A stretch of 64,000 bases of DNA from Calothrix sp. PCC 6303 (GTDB lineage Bacteria > Cyanobacteriota > Cyanobacteriia > Cyanobacteriales > Nostocaceae). The stretch covers positions 1,736,001 to 1,800,000 of the forward strand of contig NC_019751.1 in NCBI RefSeq assembly GCF_000317435.1, in the 5' to 3' direction. Below the pieces are notes generated by a model. The model saw nothing but the letters and a program-made list of their open reading frames with translations. It was not told where the DNA came from and did not search any database. Position numbers and translations under genes: made by a program. This document shows, piece by piece, positions 8,425 through 19,332 of the stretch (its first letter is position 1; every line of letters begins with the position of its first letter).

Positions 8425-8857
8425 ATCATTATTTTATCTAGTTGGATGAGAGATACAGGAAAGTAGTTGGCAAGCATTATTTAATACTTACGCTACATAT
8501 TGCCCATTTTATCAATGGAAATAATCCTTCGGAGTTGTCTAATGCCAGTTAGCAATTGACACAAAGCAGCAAAACTAAGGTTATAGAAGGATATTGTGTC
8601 TATATATATTTACATAAGGTGAATAGGCTTTTACGCAGTCTATACCCAGTATTTATGGTGGTATTTCGTATATTCATCAAAAAAGATTGTAGTTATGCTG
8701 TTATATTTGCGTGTTACTTGGGAATAATGATCCCAAGCATTACGGAAGTAACGTTTTTCGTAGTTAATTTAAATCAAGTAAAAATACTTAGATGTATTGG
8801 CTGAGTTGAAGTACAGGATTTAGCTTCCTGTATTTAATAAAGCCCTTATTTATTATC
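8425..8857. other. Intergenic region upstream of the large repeat protein
   Basis: A 430-nt spacer between divergent genes, probably holding the promoter of the 1430-residue protein. A frame at 8556-8804 begins with TTG and gives a hydrophobic, biased sequence without a ribosome site; I do not accept it as a gene. No RNA structure is recognised. Confidence 0.35.
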
Positions 8858-11800
8858 GTGAAAATCAAGGATTTAATTGTGGCAGCAAATCTATCAACAG
8901 AACTGAATCGCTCATCTATTTCTTTAAGTGAAACTAATTCGTTGACTAATAGTACTCCTCAAGTATTTCCATTGAGCAGTGGGGGTAATTCGACAAACTT
9001 TACACCAGTTCTCAAAGATACAGATGTTAGCCTCAATTCTGTAAATGAAGATGTGGGAAAACCAACCGGAACTGTAGGGACTCTAATTTCTAGTTTGGTA
9101 AAGTTAGGTGTTAACGTTACTGATACTGATAGTAGTGCAATTACAGGTATAGCAATTACAGCAATAAACACTAATAGTGGTAGTTGGTTTTACAGCACTG
9201 ATAGCAATTCTTGGAAAGAAATTAACTTTGCATCTGATACTGAAGCATTAGTACTAGTCGCAAATGACAGTACCAGGATTTACTTTCAAGCATACCCTGA
9301 TTTCAATGGCGCGATCGCATCAGCCCTCAGTTTCCGAGCCTGGGATACTACCGATGGTAGTTTAAATGGTAGTTATACAAATGCTCTATCTGGAAATAGC
9401 GCTTTTAGTTTAGAAAAAGAAATTGCATCTATTGTTGTTAATCCCATCAATGATGCTCCTTTTAATATTATTCCTGAATCTCAATTTGTTGGTGAAGATA
9501 GTACTTTAATTTTTTCTAAAAATAACGGCAATGCAATTAAAATTAATGACATTGATAGTTCAGGAGTAAATAATTTCCAGGTGACATTAAGTGTAGTTGA
9601 TGGAATACTGAGTGTCACGAATACAAGTGATGTAATTAATATTGTTGGAAATGATAGTGGAAAAATTATCCTTAAAGGTTCTATCGACAACATTAATGCA
9701 GTTATCACTGGCTTAGATTCTAATCAGGGATTAATATTCAAGCCAAAATCAAATTTTAATGGAGTCACAAAACTGTCGATTATTAGTGATGATCTAAATA
9801 CTAGTAATAATGTTGACGAAGACTTTGTAAATATTAATGTCATCTCTGTAAATGATGCACCCAGCTTTGTAATTGAACAGAATATTTCGATTGTGGAAGA
9901 TGCAGGTAGGCAACAACTCGATAATTGGGTGAAAAATATTTCTCCAGGTGCGGAAAATGAATCAAATCAGACTGTTCAATTTTTTATAAATACAAATAAT
10001 CCAGCTTTATTTGCTGAATTACCAAAAATAGCTAGTGATGGAACTTTAACTTATCGCATTGGTGATAATTTGAGTGGTAGTGCGACCGTCAGCGTTTATA
10101 CTGAAGATGATGGGGGTACTGAGAATGGCGGAATTAATCGCTCAGTAATTCAAAATTTTACAATTAATGTTGATAGAGTAAATGATGCGCCAGTTAATAA
10201 TGTTCCCACATCTATTACCATCGATGAAGATAGTAATTTTACATTTTCAAATCAGAGTCAACAGTTAATTTCTATAACCGATATTGATGCAGGTACCAAT
10301 CCTATTCAGGTGACATTAACAGCAGAAAGTGGAATGCTGATAGTTAATGGTAGTAATAGTGTCAAAATAGATGGAAATAGCAGCGAAAAATTAACTTTAA
10401 CTGGAACTGTAGATAACATTAATAATATCCTCAATGGATTAATTTATAAACCAAGGATCAACTTTAATGGACAATCGAAGATTGATGTTATCACGACAGA
10501 TCAAGGAAATACAGGTAAAGGTGATATCGGGAAGGATGAAGATACAATTAACATTACAATTAATCAAGTTAATGATATTCCCACTTTCACCAAAGGGGGT
10601 GACTTAGTTGTTAGCGAAGATGCTCCATCACAAATTATTGAAAACTGGGCGAAAAATATTTCCAAAGGTGCCGAAAATGAAGCCGAACAAATTATAGAAG
10701 TTATTATCAAGAATGACAACAATAGCTTATTTGCCCAAGATGGACAACCAGCGATCGCGCTAGACGGGAAAAGTGGTACCCTCAGTTATAAGTTGGCTCC
10801 CAATGCCTTTGGTACGGCGAATGTTACAGTCCAAATTAGTGATGGGATTGATGTCTCTACAACCCAAACCTTTACCATCACTGCAAAATCTGTCAACGAT
10901 GCACCCAGCTTCATTTTGGGTGAAAATCAAATCATCAATGAGGATGCAGGTAGCCAAACTATTCAAAACTGGGCAAGAAATATCTCTAAAGGTGCCGAAA
11001 ATGAATCGCAACAAAAGCTGAAATTTGAGGTTAGCAATAACAAACCCAATTTGTTTGCGGTGCAACCAACCGTGAGCAACGATGGTACCCTGACTTATAC
11101 ACCAGCAAATAATGCCAATGGTACTGCCACAGTTACAATTAAATTGGTGGATGATGGTGGTGTCGAAAACGGTGGGATTAATTCGACTCAAGCCCAAACC
11201 TTTAATATTATAATTAATTCTGTCAATGATGCCCCTCGGTTCACCAAAGGGACAGATATTGCCGTCACTGCGGGTGCAGGTAAACAACTAATTACTCAAT
11301 GGGCAAAAGACTTTGTAGCTGGAAGTAGCGACGAAATTACCCAAACGGTTTCACAATACATCATCACCAACAACAGTGAACCGAAAATATTTGATGTTCT
11401 TCCCAGTATTGATAGTAAAGGAAATCTCACATTTACACCCACTAACAAGCTAGACACACCCACCACTGCCATAATTAGCGTTCAAGTTCAAGATAGTGGT
11501 GGTACAGCAAATGGTGGTGTGGATGTTTCCCAAATTCAAACCTTTGCAATTACCGTTAACCCCTTATTTGCTGATATCAACCCCCCAATTACTAGTATTA
11601 CGGAGGGTAATAGTGCTACTACTGAGTATCAATTTACCGTAAACCTCTCCAAGGCAAGTACAGCAATAGTTACTGTTGATTATCAAACTGAAGACGAAAC
11701 TGCCACCACAGAAGACAATGACTATATTGCCAATAGCGGTACTTTAACCTTCCAACCAGGTGAAATCAGTAAAACCATCAAAGTGAAAATTCAAGGTGAT

Positions 11801-13150
11801 ACGAAATTTGAAGCAAATCAAACCTTCAAACTGAATTTAAGTAACCCCAATAATGTGACTTTGGGTAAAAAATCCAGCAATATCACCATTGTCAACGATG
11901 ATGCTCAACCTGTAATTAAAATTAATAATGTGCGTCAGCGAGAAGGGAATCAGAATTTTAGTCCCTTTGAATTTAGTGTTGACTTATCCAACAGTAGCGA
12001 TGATTTCATCATGGTTGATTATGCCACCATTGATGAATCTGCCACAGTTGCCAAAGAAGACTATCTTCCAACCAATGGTACACTCACCTTTAATCCTGGT
12101 GAAACTCAGAAAACCATTGTTGTGAATGTCAAAGGTGATACGAAATTTGAGGAAAACGAGACATTCAAAATCCGTTTAGATAATTTGAAAAATGCCTCAC
12201 TCATGGTGACAGATAGAAATGGAGTGGGTACCATCGTCAATGATGAGGGTGGAAGCGGTGCCGACTTTAATAGCGATCGCATTCCTGATCTATTCTGGCA
12301 GAATCGTTCTTCTGGGGAAACTGCAATTTGGTTGATGGATGGTAGTAAATTAGAAACAGGAATTTTTCTAGAGCAGGTAGCACCTAGCTGGAAAGTCGAT
12401 GCCCTAGGTGACATGAATGGGGATGGAAATACTGATTTATTGTGGCGTGACTATAAAACGGGGGAAAATGCAATTTGGTTTACGGATGGCACAAAAGTCA
12501 CCGATACCAAATATATTACCCCAGTTGAGGATCTCAACTGGCACATTGAGGCTGTTGCAGACTTTGACCAAGATGGACAATTAGACATCCTTTGGTATCA
12601 ACATCAGTCAGGTGAACTGGCTATTTGGCAAATGAAAAATAGTCAGTTATCCCAAGGATATAGCCTGCCTATAATCGAATTTAATTGGGAAGTAGTGGGA
12701 GTAGCCGATTTTGATGGTGATGGTGGTGTTGATATTTATCGACGCAACCGTAAATCAGGTGAAAATGCTGTTTTATTGATGGATGGATTTAAAGTTGGGT
12801 TAGATGTTCTATTTGACCCAGTTGAAGACCTAAATTGGGATATGATAGAAACTGCCGACTTCGACAGTGATGGTAAAGTTGATATTCTTTGGCGTAACCG
12901 TCAATCAGGAAAAAATGCCATTTGGTTGATGAATGGAGTTAAGAAGCTTGAAGGGATATACTTAGATTCAGCCAGCCCGGAATGGAAAATAACTGGGGTA
13001 TCTGACTTTGCTGGAGATGGAAAATTACATATTGTTTGGCAAAATCAAAATACTGGAGAAAATGCCGCTTGGAGACTGAAAGATACTTCGGTAGAGACTA
13101 CTTTCTTCTTTAAGCAGATTAAAGATACCAACTGGCAGATGGTGTTTTAG
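8858..13150 (+). CDS. Large adhesin-like protein with cadherin-like, Calx-beta and FG-GAP repeats
   Basis: This 1430-residue acidic protein starts at GTG 8858. Residues about 45-210 resemble the VNEDVG...GTLISSLV unit of large repeat proteins. Residues about 210-900 are tandem cadherin-like (tandem-95 type) repeats, each opening with VNDAP and containing EDAG...NWAKNISKGAENE or DDGG...ENGGIN. Two Calx-beta domains follow (about 904-1017 and 1018-1132), and then six FG-GAP/VCBS-like units (about 1133-1430) of the form ADFDSDGKVDILWRN-GxNAIWLM, with DxDxDG calcium sites. There is no Sec signal peptide or membrane segment, so a non-classical or type I route to the surface is likely but unproven. 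Probable role: calcium-stabilised cell-surface or matrix protein. A shared terminator separates it from fabG. Confidence 0.85.
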   Translation: MKIKDLIVAANLSTELNRSSISLSETNSLTNSTPQVFPLSSGGNSTNFTPVLKDTDVSLNSVNEDVGKPTGTVGTLISSLVKLGVNVTDTDSSAITGIAITAINTNSGSWFYSTDSNSWKEINFASDTEALVLVANDSTRIYFQAYPDFNGAIASALSFRAWDTTDGSLNGSYTNALSGNSAFSLEKEIASIVVNPINDAPFNIIPESQFVGEDSTLIFSKNNGNAIKINDIDSSGVNNFQVTLSVVDGILSVTNTSDVINIVGNDSGKIILKGSIDNINAVITGLDSNQGLIFKPKSNFNGVTKLSIISDDLNTSNNVDEDFVNINVISVNDAPSFVIEQNISIVEDAGRQQLDNWVKNISPGAENESNQTVQFFINTNNPALFAELPKIASDGTLTYRIGDNLSGSATVSVYTEDDGGTENGGINRSVIQNFTINVDRVNDAPVNNVPTSITIDEDSNFTFSNQSQQLISITDIDAGTNPIQVTLTAESGMLIVNGSNSVKIDGNSSEKLTLTGTVDNINNILNGLIYKPRINFNGQSKIDVITTDQGNTGKGDIGKDEDTINITINQVNDIPTFTKGGDLVVSEDAPSQIIENWAKNISKGAENEAEQIIEVIIKNDNNSLFAQDGQPAIALDGKSGTLSYKLAPNAFGTANVTVQISDGIDVSTTQTFTITAKSVNDAPSFILGENQIINEDAGSQTIQNWARNISKGAENESQQKLKFEVSNNKPNLFAVQPTVSNDGTLTYTPANNANGTATVTIKLVDDGGVENGGINSTQAQTFNIIINSVNDAPRFTKGTDIAVTAGAGKQLITQWAKDFVAGSSDEITQTVSQYIITNNSEPKIFDVLPSIDSKGNLTFTPTNKLDTPTTAIISVQVQDSGGTANGGVDVSQIQTFAITVNPLFADINPPITSITEGNSATTEYQFTVNLSKASTAIVTVDYQTEDETATTEDNDYIANSGTLTFQPGEISKTIKVKIQGDTKFEANQTFKLNLSNPNNVTLGKKSSNITIVNDDAQPVIKINNVRQREGNQNFSPFEFSVDLSNSSDDFIMVDYATIDESATVAKEDYLPTNGTLTFNPGETQKTIVVNVKGDTKFEENETFKIRLDNLKNASLMVTDRNGVGTIVNDEGGSGADFNSDRIPDLFWQNRSSGETAIWLMDGSKLETGIFLEQVAPSWKVDALGDMNGDGNTDLLWRDYKTGENAIWFTDGTKVTDTKYITPVEDLNWHIEAVADFDQDGQLDILWYQHQSGELAIWQMKNSQLSQGYSLPIIEFNWEVVGVADFDGDGGVDIYRRNRKSGENAVLLMDGFKVGLDVLFDPVEDLNWDMIETADFDSDGKVDILWRNRQSGKNAIWLMNGVKKLEGIYLDSASPEWKITGVSDFAGDGKLHIVWQNQNTGENAAWRLKDTSVETTFFFKQIKDTNWQMVF

Positions 13151-13157
13151 CGCATCC

Positions 13158-13223
13158 AGAAACCTGGTTTTTCCATCACTCAGTATGATGATTACTGATA
13201 TCAACGATGAAAACCAGGTTTCT
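13158..13223. terminator. Bidirectional terminator between convergent genes
   Basis: AGAAACCTGGTTTT on the left pairs with AAAACCAGGTTTCT on the right (14 bp), with CCATC/GATG extending the stem. It sits between the stops of the repeat protein (+) and fabG (-), so it can serve both. The arm sequence belongs to the AAACC(C/T)GGTTT repeat family also seen at 31764 and 53374. Confidence 0.7.
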
Positions 13224-13243
13224 CTCGAAGATGAGAATCTGAG

Positions 13244-14014
<771 letters not shown>

Positions 14015-14150
14015 TTATTCCTTCCGATTCTGAATCACCGCGCTAATTTATATTACAGGGAAGGGGTAACAAGGTAAAATCAGAACTCTGTTTTCCATGC
14101 TTGAATTAGTATTGAAATGATTAAAATATAATTCACGGGTAACTAGATAT

Positions 14151-14468
14151 ATGGCGACAAAGAAAGAATTCGGTAGTTTTGAAGAAATGCTGATTAGCAG
14201 CGACGTACCTGTGTTGGTGGATTTTTATGCTGATTGGTGTGGTCCTTGTAAGATTATGAGTCAAGTTTTGGAACAAGTGAATGCTCAGTTACAAGGACGG
14301 ATGAAGGTTGCCAAAATTGATACTGAAAAATATCCCCAAATTGCCACTAAGTATCAAATCTATGCTTTGCCAACACTGATTTTATTTAAGCAGGGCGAAC
14401 CTATTGACAAAATTGAGGGTGTTATGCAGGCTCCCGATTTGGTGCGTCATTTGGAAGCAAAGTTGTAG
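14151..14468 (+). CDS. trxA: Thioredoxin
   Basis: A 105-residue thioredoxin fold with the redox motif WCGPCK (C30, C33), the buried Asp in LVDFYADWC, the cis-Pro loop IYALPTLILF and the C-terminal GVMQAPDLVRHLEAKL. It is a general disulfide reductase. Cyanobacteria have several thioredoxin types (m, x, y, others) and I cannot assign this one with certainty, so the gene symbol is tentative. It is transcribed away from fabG and ends at a strong hairpin at 14489. Confidence 0.88.
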   Translation: MATKKEFGSFEEMLISSDVPVLVDFYADWCGPCKIMSQVLEQVNAQLQGRMKVAKIDTEKYPQIATKYQIYALPTLILFKQGEPIDKIEGVMQAPDLVRHLEAKL

Positions 14469-14488
14469 AAGGGGGGATATTTAGAGGG

Positions 14489-14522
14489 ATACCCGACTTA
14501 TACTCAAAGTCGGGTATATTTC
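14489..14522. terminator. Terminator between thioredoxin and prmA
   Basis: ATACCCGACTT pairs perfectly with AAGTCGGGTAT (11 bp, 7-base loop), followed by ATTTCCC. It is 20 nt after the thioredoxin stop and 25 nt before the end of the convergent prmA, so it may serve both strands. Confidence 0.75.
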
Positions 14523-14545
14523 CCAAGTTTTTGCAACTATTAGCC

Positions 14546-15466
14546 TTAACAACGGCGAACATTCAGACAACACCACTCTTTACGCTTCCAAAGTGCTGCT
14601 ACAATCCAACCATGCTTTTCTAAAGCATCGACAACACTTTTAGATTGTTCCACTAGGATACCGCTAAATATTCCCCATGTAGTTGATTTAGCGATCGCAC
14701 TAATTTCTGGAACCAGATCTATAATGACATCTGCCAAGATATTACAAACAATTCCATCCACTGGTTCTGACATCAGTGCTGCAACTTTTTCAACGCTGCC
14801 TTCTGCGGCAATTAAAGTATCAGGATTGATGTTATTCATAATCCCATTTTCCATGGTGGCTTGCACTGCTAAAGGATCAATATCCACTGCATAGGCTTTT
14901 TTTGCCCCCAACATTAATGCTCCTACCGAAAGGATACCTGAACCGCAACCAATATCCGCAATTACCACATTCGTAGTTGAGTTATTCTGATGTTTAAAGC
15001 CTTCTCCATAGTCACTAAATCGCATTTCCAAGGCTTCTAAACAAAGTTGAGTTGTGGCATGGTTCCCTGTGCCAAAAGCAACACCAGGATCTAATTTAAT
15101 AATTAAACGTGTAGAATCAGTTGGTGGTTCCAGCCAAGCCGGATTAATCAGAAAGCGATCGCCTATTTCCTGGGGATGCCAATATTGCTTCCAACTAGTT
15201 GCCCAATCTTGTTCATCAATCAAATCCCATACCATTACAGGGGAAGATGAACCAATGCACAAAGCATCTTGACGCAACCACAAGGACAATGCTGCTAAAT
15301 CGACGAAATGTACCTTAAATTGGGGTATATAAGCCTTTACAACGCTGGTGACTCCCTGTTTCTCGATTGCTGTACCACGACAGCCAAAATCCTCTAGCCG
15401 CCAAAAAATTGAATCTTCGAGTTCGGGTTCACAAGTAATTTGTAATTCCCACCAAGTATTAGCCAT
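14546..15466 (-). CDS. prmA: Ribosomal protein L11 methyltransferase
   Basis: This 306-residue protein shows the PrmA layout: an N-terminal L11-binding region ([24 protein letters not shown]), then the class I methyltransferase domain with motif [21 protein letters not shown], the acidic loop [11 protein letters not shown], and the post-I motif [33 protein letters not shown] just before motif I is diagnostic for PrmA. It trimethylates ribosomal protein L11. The protein is slightly longer than the E. coli enzyme. Confidence 0.93.
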   Translation of the reverse strand: MANTWWELQITCEPELEDSIFWRLEDFGCRGTAIEKQGVTSVVKAYIPQFKVHFVDLAALSLWLRQDALCIGSSSPVMVWDLIDEQDWATSWKQYWHPQEIGDRFLINPAWLEPPTDSTRLIIKLDPGVAFGTGNHATTQLCLEALEMRFSDYGEGFKHQNNSTTNVVIADIGCGSGILSVGALMLGAKKAYAVDIDPLAVQATMENGIMNNINPDTLIAAEGSVEKVAALMSEPVDGIVCNILADVIIDLVPEISAIAKSTTWGIFSGILVEQSKSVVDALEKHGWIVAALWKRKEWCCLNVRRC

Positions 15467-15662
15467 ATAATTTGGGGTTAGAAACAGTAGGGAGACAGGA
15501 GTGAAAAAAATAAGTGGAGGACAATTGGCTAGAAAGCGGTATTTTATTAGCTACTGTAGCTTGCTTCTGCCAAGGAGTACTCACCTAAAAGATATTACCA
15601 GCATATTCTTTATACATAGACAAAGACAATAAGCTGGTAATAAATAATACCCAATAAATAGA

Positions 15663-16256
15663 TTATTTTGGCGGATTTCCGGGATTTGTTGGGGGTGCAA
15701 TGACGCGGGGTGGGGTAATTGGCAACAGATCTCCTAGTTTATCACTAGCATCAATACAAGTATCCATTGCTTGTACAGAAGCAAAATCTGTTTCGCTCCG
15801 TACACCAACTACACATTGGGCAAACCTTACAGGTAACAAACTACGACCACAATAGCTTAAAGCAGTGGGTGCGATCGCTTCTTGCTCTTTAGCGCTGATA
15901 CTGACGACACAAGCAGCAAATTCTTCAGGACGACGTGCTTGACGACAGGGTATTAAGGTATCCTCAGCTTTGAGTTGTGTCTTTTTTTGAATCTGATTAA
16001 TGCAAACAGAGAATTCTCTGGGACGCAACACAGATGCACAGGATTTGGATGTATCTTCTGCACGAACACCTAATTTTAATAACCGAGCAGCACAAACACG
16101 GTAGTCGTTTAGATATGATGTAGGTACCATATCTACCTCAGCTAAGACTGGAAAGGTGAGGGTAGCTAGGGAAGTAGCAGTTACGGTAACGCTAATTCCG
16201 AGAAAAGCGCCCAGTCGGCTATAATTAAGAAGTTTATTTTTTGAAGTTTTTAGCAT
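15663..16256 (-). CDS. Secreted Cys-repeat protein of unknown function
   Basis: The 197-residue product has an N-terminal signal sequence (LGAFLGISVTVTATSLATLTFPVLA) and no other membrane segment. The mature part has four loosely repeated units, each with paired cysteines in the pattern C-x5-RP-x-EF-x-x-C-V-x-x-I, for example CASVLRPREFSVCINQI, CRQARRPEEFAACVVSI and CGRSLLPVRFAQCVVGV. The regular Cys spacing suggests disulfide-linked helical hairpins in the periplasm. The tail is Pro-rich (ITPPRVIAPPTNPGNPPK). I do not recognise a named family. Confidence 0.75.
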   Translation of the reverse strand: MLKTSKNKLLNYSRLGAFLGISVTVTATSLATLTFPVLAEVDMVPTSYLNDYRVCAARLLKLGVRAEDTSKSCASVLRPREFSVCINQIQKKTQLKAEDTLIPCRQARRPEEFAACVVSISAKEQEAIAPTALSYCGRSLLPVRFAQCVVGVRSETDFASVQAMDTCIDASDKLGDLLPITPPRVIAPPTNPGNPPK

Positions 16257-16515
16257 TATTTATTTTCCAAGCAGCCAAGGCTATGCTACCGCAAATCAGT
16301 AAGTCTAGGGGTTGAGTAGGAATAAATTGTTATTTTTATGTAGGGAAGGCAGAGGGCAGGAGGCAGAAGGAAATAAAATGAATCAAGTATCTGTGTATTA
16401 CGGCAAGTTTCACCTGTTTGAAGCACATCTGTTGTAAGGTTTTAGCACTGCTAAACCCCTACAACGTCTGTCTATTTATCTGAAAATAGCTGTAATCAGA
16501 ATGCTGATTGATGTA

Positions 16516-18066
16516 TCAATGCATAAAATGGCGAATCCCGGTAAACACCATCACTAAACCGAGTTCGTTAGCAGCTTGAATGGAATCTTGATCTCTCATG
16601 CTACCACCAGGTTGAACAATGGCGGTAATTCCGGCTGCTGCTGCGGTGCGTACAGAGTCATCGAAAGGAAAAAAACCATCACTAGCTAAAAATCCACCTT
16701 GGGCTTTATCGCCAGCTTGTTCAAGGGCAATTTTAGCAGATCCAACGCGATTCATTTGCCCAGCACCAACTCCAATGGTAGCGCGATCGCGTGTGACAAC
16801 GATGGCGTTAGATTTGACATGTTTACAAATTTTCCAAGCAAATAATAATTCTGCTAATTCTTTATCTGTTGGTTGTTTCTCGGTGACAAATTTCCATTCA
16901 CTAGTATCGGTAATCATATCATCAGCGGCTTGAGCCAGAAAACCCCCGGCGATGACTTTGATATTTGCTTTTTCTCCCTTACCCAATTCTGGCAACACCA
17001 AAACTCTCAGATTTGTCTTTTTCGCAATAATTTCTGTTGCAGCTTCACTACAACTTGGTGCAACTATGCATTCCAAAAATGTCTTAGTTAATTCTGTTGC
17101 GGTATCGGCATCAAGTTCCCGATTCAAAGCGACAATTCCCCCAAAGGCTGAAGTGGAATCGGCATTAAAAGCTTTGGTATAAGCTTCGTGGAGGGTATTT
17201 CCTAAAGCTGTTCCACAAGGATTGGTATGTTTGATAATTGTTGCTGCGGGTGTATCGGTGAATTCAGCAATAATTTTTCGCGCTGCTTCCAAATCCACCA
17301 AATTATTATAACTGAGTTCCTTACCCTGTAACTTTGTTGCCGCAGCCCATCCGCTAGGGGTTTCCCCAGTTTGATACCAAGCTGCGGGTTGATGGGGGTT
17401 TTCTCCATAACGTAATGCTTGGATTTGTTTTCCAGATATTTTCAAGGTTTCTGGTAATTCTCCCTGACTTTCAACATCGGGAGTTAAATTATTCAAATAG
17501 GTTGAAATTGCCTGGTCATAACTGGAAGTATGCAAAAATCCTTTTAAAGCGCATTGCTGCCTAAATTCTAGAGAAGGTGCATCACCACGACGTAATTCCT
17601 CCAAGTATCCAGCATATTGATCAGGATTACACAACACCGTTAGGTGAGCAAAATTTTTCGATGCTGCCCTTAGCATAGCAGGTCCACCAATATCGATTTG
17701 TTCCACAGCTTCCGCTAAACTAACTCCTGGTTTCGCAATCGTCTCTGCAAAGGGATAAAGATTAACCACCACCAAATCAATGCCGCGAATTTGATTCTTT
17801 TCCAAATCCTCCACATGTTCAGGTAAATCGCGGCGAGCTAAAATACCACCATGGATGCGGGGATGCAGTGTTTTTACCCTTCCTCCTAAAATTTCTGGAG
17901 AACCTGTATATTCAGATACTTTTGTTACAGCTACACCAGCATCTTTGAGAGTTTTTGCAGTACCTCCACTGCTGATAATATCAAAGCCAAACTCTGCTAC
18001 CAAACTTTTTGCCAGTTCCACTAATCCGGTTTTATCTGATACACTCAGCAGTGCTAAACGCGCCAT
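16516..18066 (-). CDS. purH: Bifunctional AICAR formyltransferase / IMP cyclohydrolase
   Basis: The 516-residue protein begins with the MGS-like IMP cyclohydrolase domain (ALLSVSDKTGLVELAKSL, then SSGGTAKTL and GGRVKTLHPRIHGGILARRD). It continues with the AICAR transformylase domain (LRYGENPHQPAAWY, AATIIKHTNPCGTA, SDGFFPFDDSVRTAAAAGITAIVQPGGSMRDQDSI). The conserved K-H of the transformylase site is in IIKHTNPCG. It catalyses the last two steps of IMP synthesis. Monocistronic, with a repeat element upstream. Confidence 0.95.
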   Translation of the reverse strand: MARLALLSVSDKTGLVELAKSLVAEFGFDIISSGGTAKTLKDAGVAVTKVSEYTGSPEILGGRVKTLHPRIHGGILARRDLPEHVEDLEKNQIRGIDLVVVNLYPFAETIAKPGVSLAEAVEQIDIGGPAMLRAASKNFAHLTVLCNPDQYAGYLEELRRGDAPSLEFRQQCALKGFLHTSSYDQAISTYLNNLTPDVESQGELPETLKISGKQIQALRYGENPHQPAAWYQTGETPSGWAAATKLQGKELSYNNLVDLEAARKIIAEFTDTPAATIIKHTNPCGTALGNTLHEAYTKAFNADSTSAFGGIVALNRELDADTATELTKTFLECIVAPSCSEAATEIIAKKTNLRVLVLPELGKGEKANIKVIAGGFLAQAADDMITDTSEWKFVTEKQPTDKELAELLFAWKICKHVKSNAIVVTRDRATIGVGAGQMNRVGSAKIALEQAGDKAQGGFLASDGFFPFDDSVRTAAAAGITAIVQPGGSMRDQDSIQAANELGLVMVFTGIRHFMH

Positions 18067-18161
18067 AATTCCCCTAAATCCTTACGTCGAATGATTACTT
18101 TGGGCAGAAGAACATTTTACAGACTATTGTTCTCAAGTTTGTCTTTTGAGAATCTATCATT

Positions 18162-18224
18162 GGTGCGTGACAGTACAAACCCTTATTTAACGCACACAAT
18201 TTATCGAAGTGTCACACACCCTAC
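18162..18224. repeat. Short inverted-repeat element, copy 2 (GGTGCGTGAC...GTCACACACC)
   Basis: The same 10-base ends as the element at 4778-4844 and the same CTAC flank, with a different 39-nt interior. It lies upstream of purH. A half-copy (GGTGAGTGACACT) lies near 19063. Confidence 0.6.
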
Positions 18225-18317
18225 AGGTACAAATATGCCAACAGGATTTACACATTGACAGAAAAGATTAAATATCGATTGCTTAAAAACAAGAGCTTCG
18301 TAGGTGCTAAGATTTTT

Positions 18318-18932
18318 TTAGATATTCCCACTTATAGGAAATATTCCTAAAATTTCATCAACACCAGCACCTCTAGATACTTCCCCATCAGATGCAAAAT
18401 CGTTGTTTAAATCTACAGGTTGTACACCAGCTTGAAAATAACACTGTAGCTGTACAGCATTCTTTTGTTCGTCTAAGATGTTAAAGTTACCGCTTTTAGT
18501 GGCACATTTAAACTGAGCTTTTTCAATCGCATCAGCGTAACGTGTATTTAATTCTGGGGTATAGGGTGAAGAAGTTGGCAAAGGGATCAAAAACTTCGAT
18601 TCATTTCCCCGCAATGGTAAAGTACCTATATAACTACCGTAACGGTTTTTCTTGTCTTTCTTTGCTTCCCAACAATTAAACCAAACTTGTTGTGAACCTC
18701 TTTCACCGACACCTACTTGTAAACCAAGAATTTGGGGATAGGGACATGCTTTTTCAAATTCCCATACATAATCTGGGTAAAGAGTACGCAAGTCTTTGAG
18801 AACTTTCCCACAATTAAGTTTTCCACAGTTTCCCTTGACAGTATTCACTTTCTGCCGTTTGAAAGTAGCTTCAGCGGGTAAGATATTACTTCCCACTAAG
18901 CAAAGAGAAAATAAAGTTATTTTCCACCTCAT
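18318..18932 (-). CDS. Secreted Cys-containing hypothetical protein
   Basis: From the ATG at 18932 (preceded by GAGG) the protein is 204 residues and begins with a signal peptide MRWKITLFSLCLVGSNILPA-EA. The mature part contains a paired motif GNCGKLNCGKVLKDLRTLYPDY, several further Cys residues (ACPY, FNCW, FKCAT, LQCYF) and an acidic C-terminus. I do not recognise a family; disulfide bonding in the periplasm is likely. An upstream GTG at 18947 would add five residues. Confidence 0.7.
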   Translation of the reverse strand: MRWKITLFSLCLVGSNILPAEATFKRQKVNTVKGNCGKLNCGKVLKDLRTLYPDYVWEFEKACPYPQILGLQVGVGERGSQQVWFNCWEAKKDKKNRYGSYIGTLPLRGNESKFLIPLPTSSPYTPELNTRYADAIEKAQFKCATKSGNFNILDEQKNAVQLQCYFQAGVQPVDLNNDFASDGEVSRGAGVDEILGIFPISGNI

Positions 18933-19332
18933 TACCAAAGTCCTCACCTAAGCTATAACCGCAAAACTGATACTTCGAGATTACAGCAATTTTCCGGCAG
19001 ATAGACTATGTGAACTAAGTTTCACAGAAATACGTCTGACGATATTGTCATAATTAATCGTTGGTGAGTGACACTAGAAACCCTGATAAACCTTATCTAT
19101 TTTGAGAACCGTAATTTCAAGTCAAGATTGTGAGGTTGCTACTCTATGTAGCTTGCTTCTCCGGAGGAGTGAAGCCGAAACATGTGCAATGACAGAAGTT
19201 CAGTTTTCATTATGAACACAGTTGATTAGTTGCTAGTTGTGTAAGTCTTATCAAAAATCAAAAATCAAAGTAATATTTTCTAAACCCTTTCAGTATTGGA
19301 TCAAAGCATTGCGACAAACGGATAAAGTTGAG
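18933..19332. other. Divergent intergenic region with short dispersed repeats
   Basis: The spacer holds a half-copy of the GGTGNGTGAC repeat near 19063 and a short dispersed repeat GTAGCTTGCTTCTCCGGAGG at about 19148. The latter resembles AGCTTGCTTCTGCC near 15560 and the reverse complement of sequence near 31910. No gene is supported; coding upstream of 19333 from a TTG at 19237 would give residues with no counterpart in the paralogue. Confidence 0.4.

Noticed and set aside
8556-8804. An 82-codon frame before the large repeat protein
   Set aside because: TTG start without a ribosome site and a biased hydrophobic sequence; more likely part of the promoter region.
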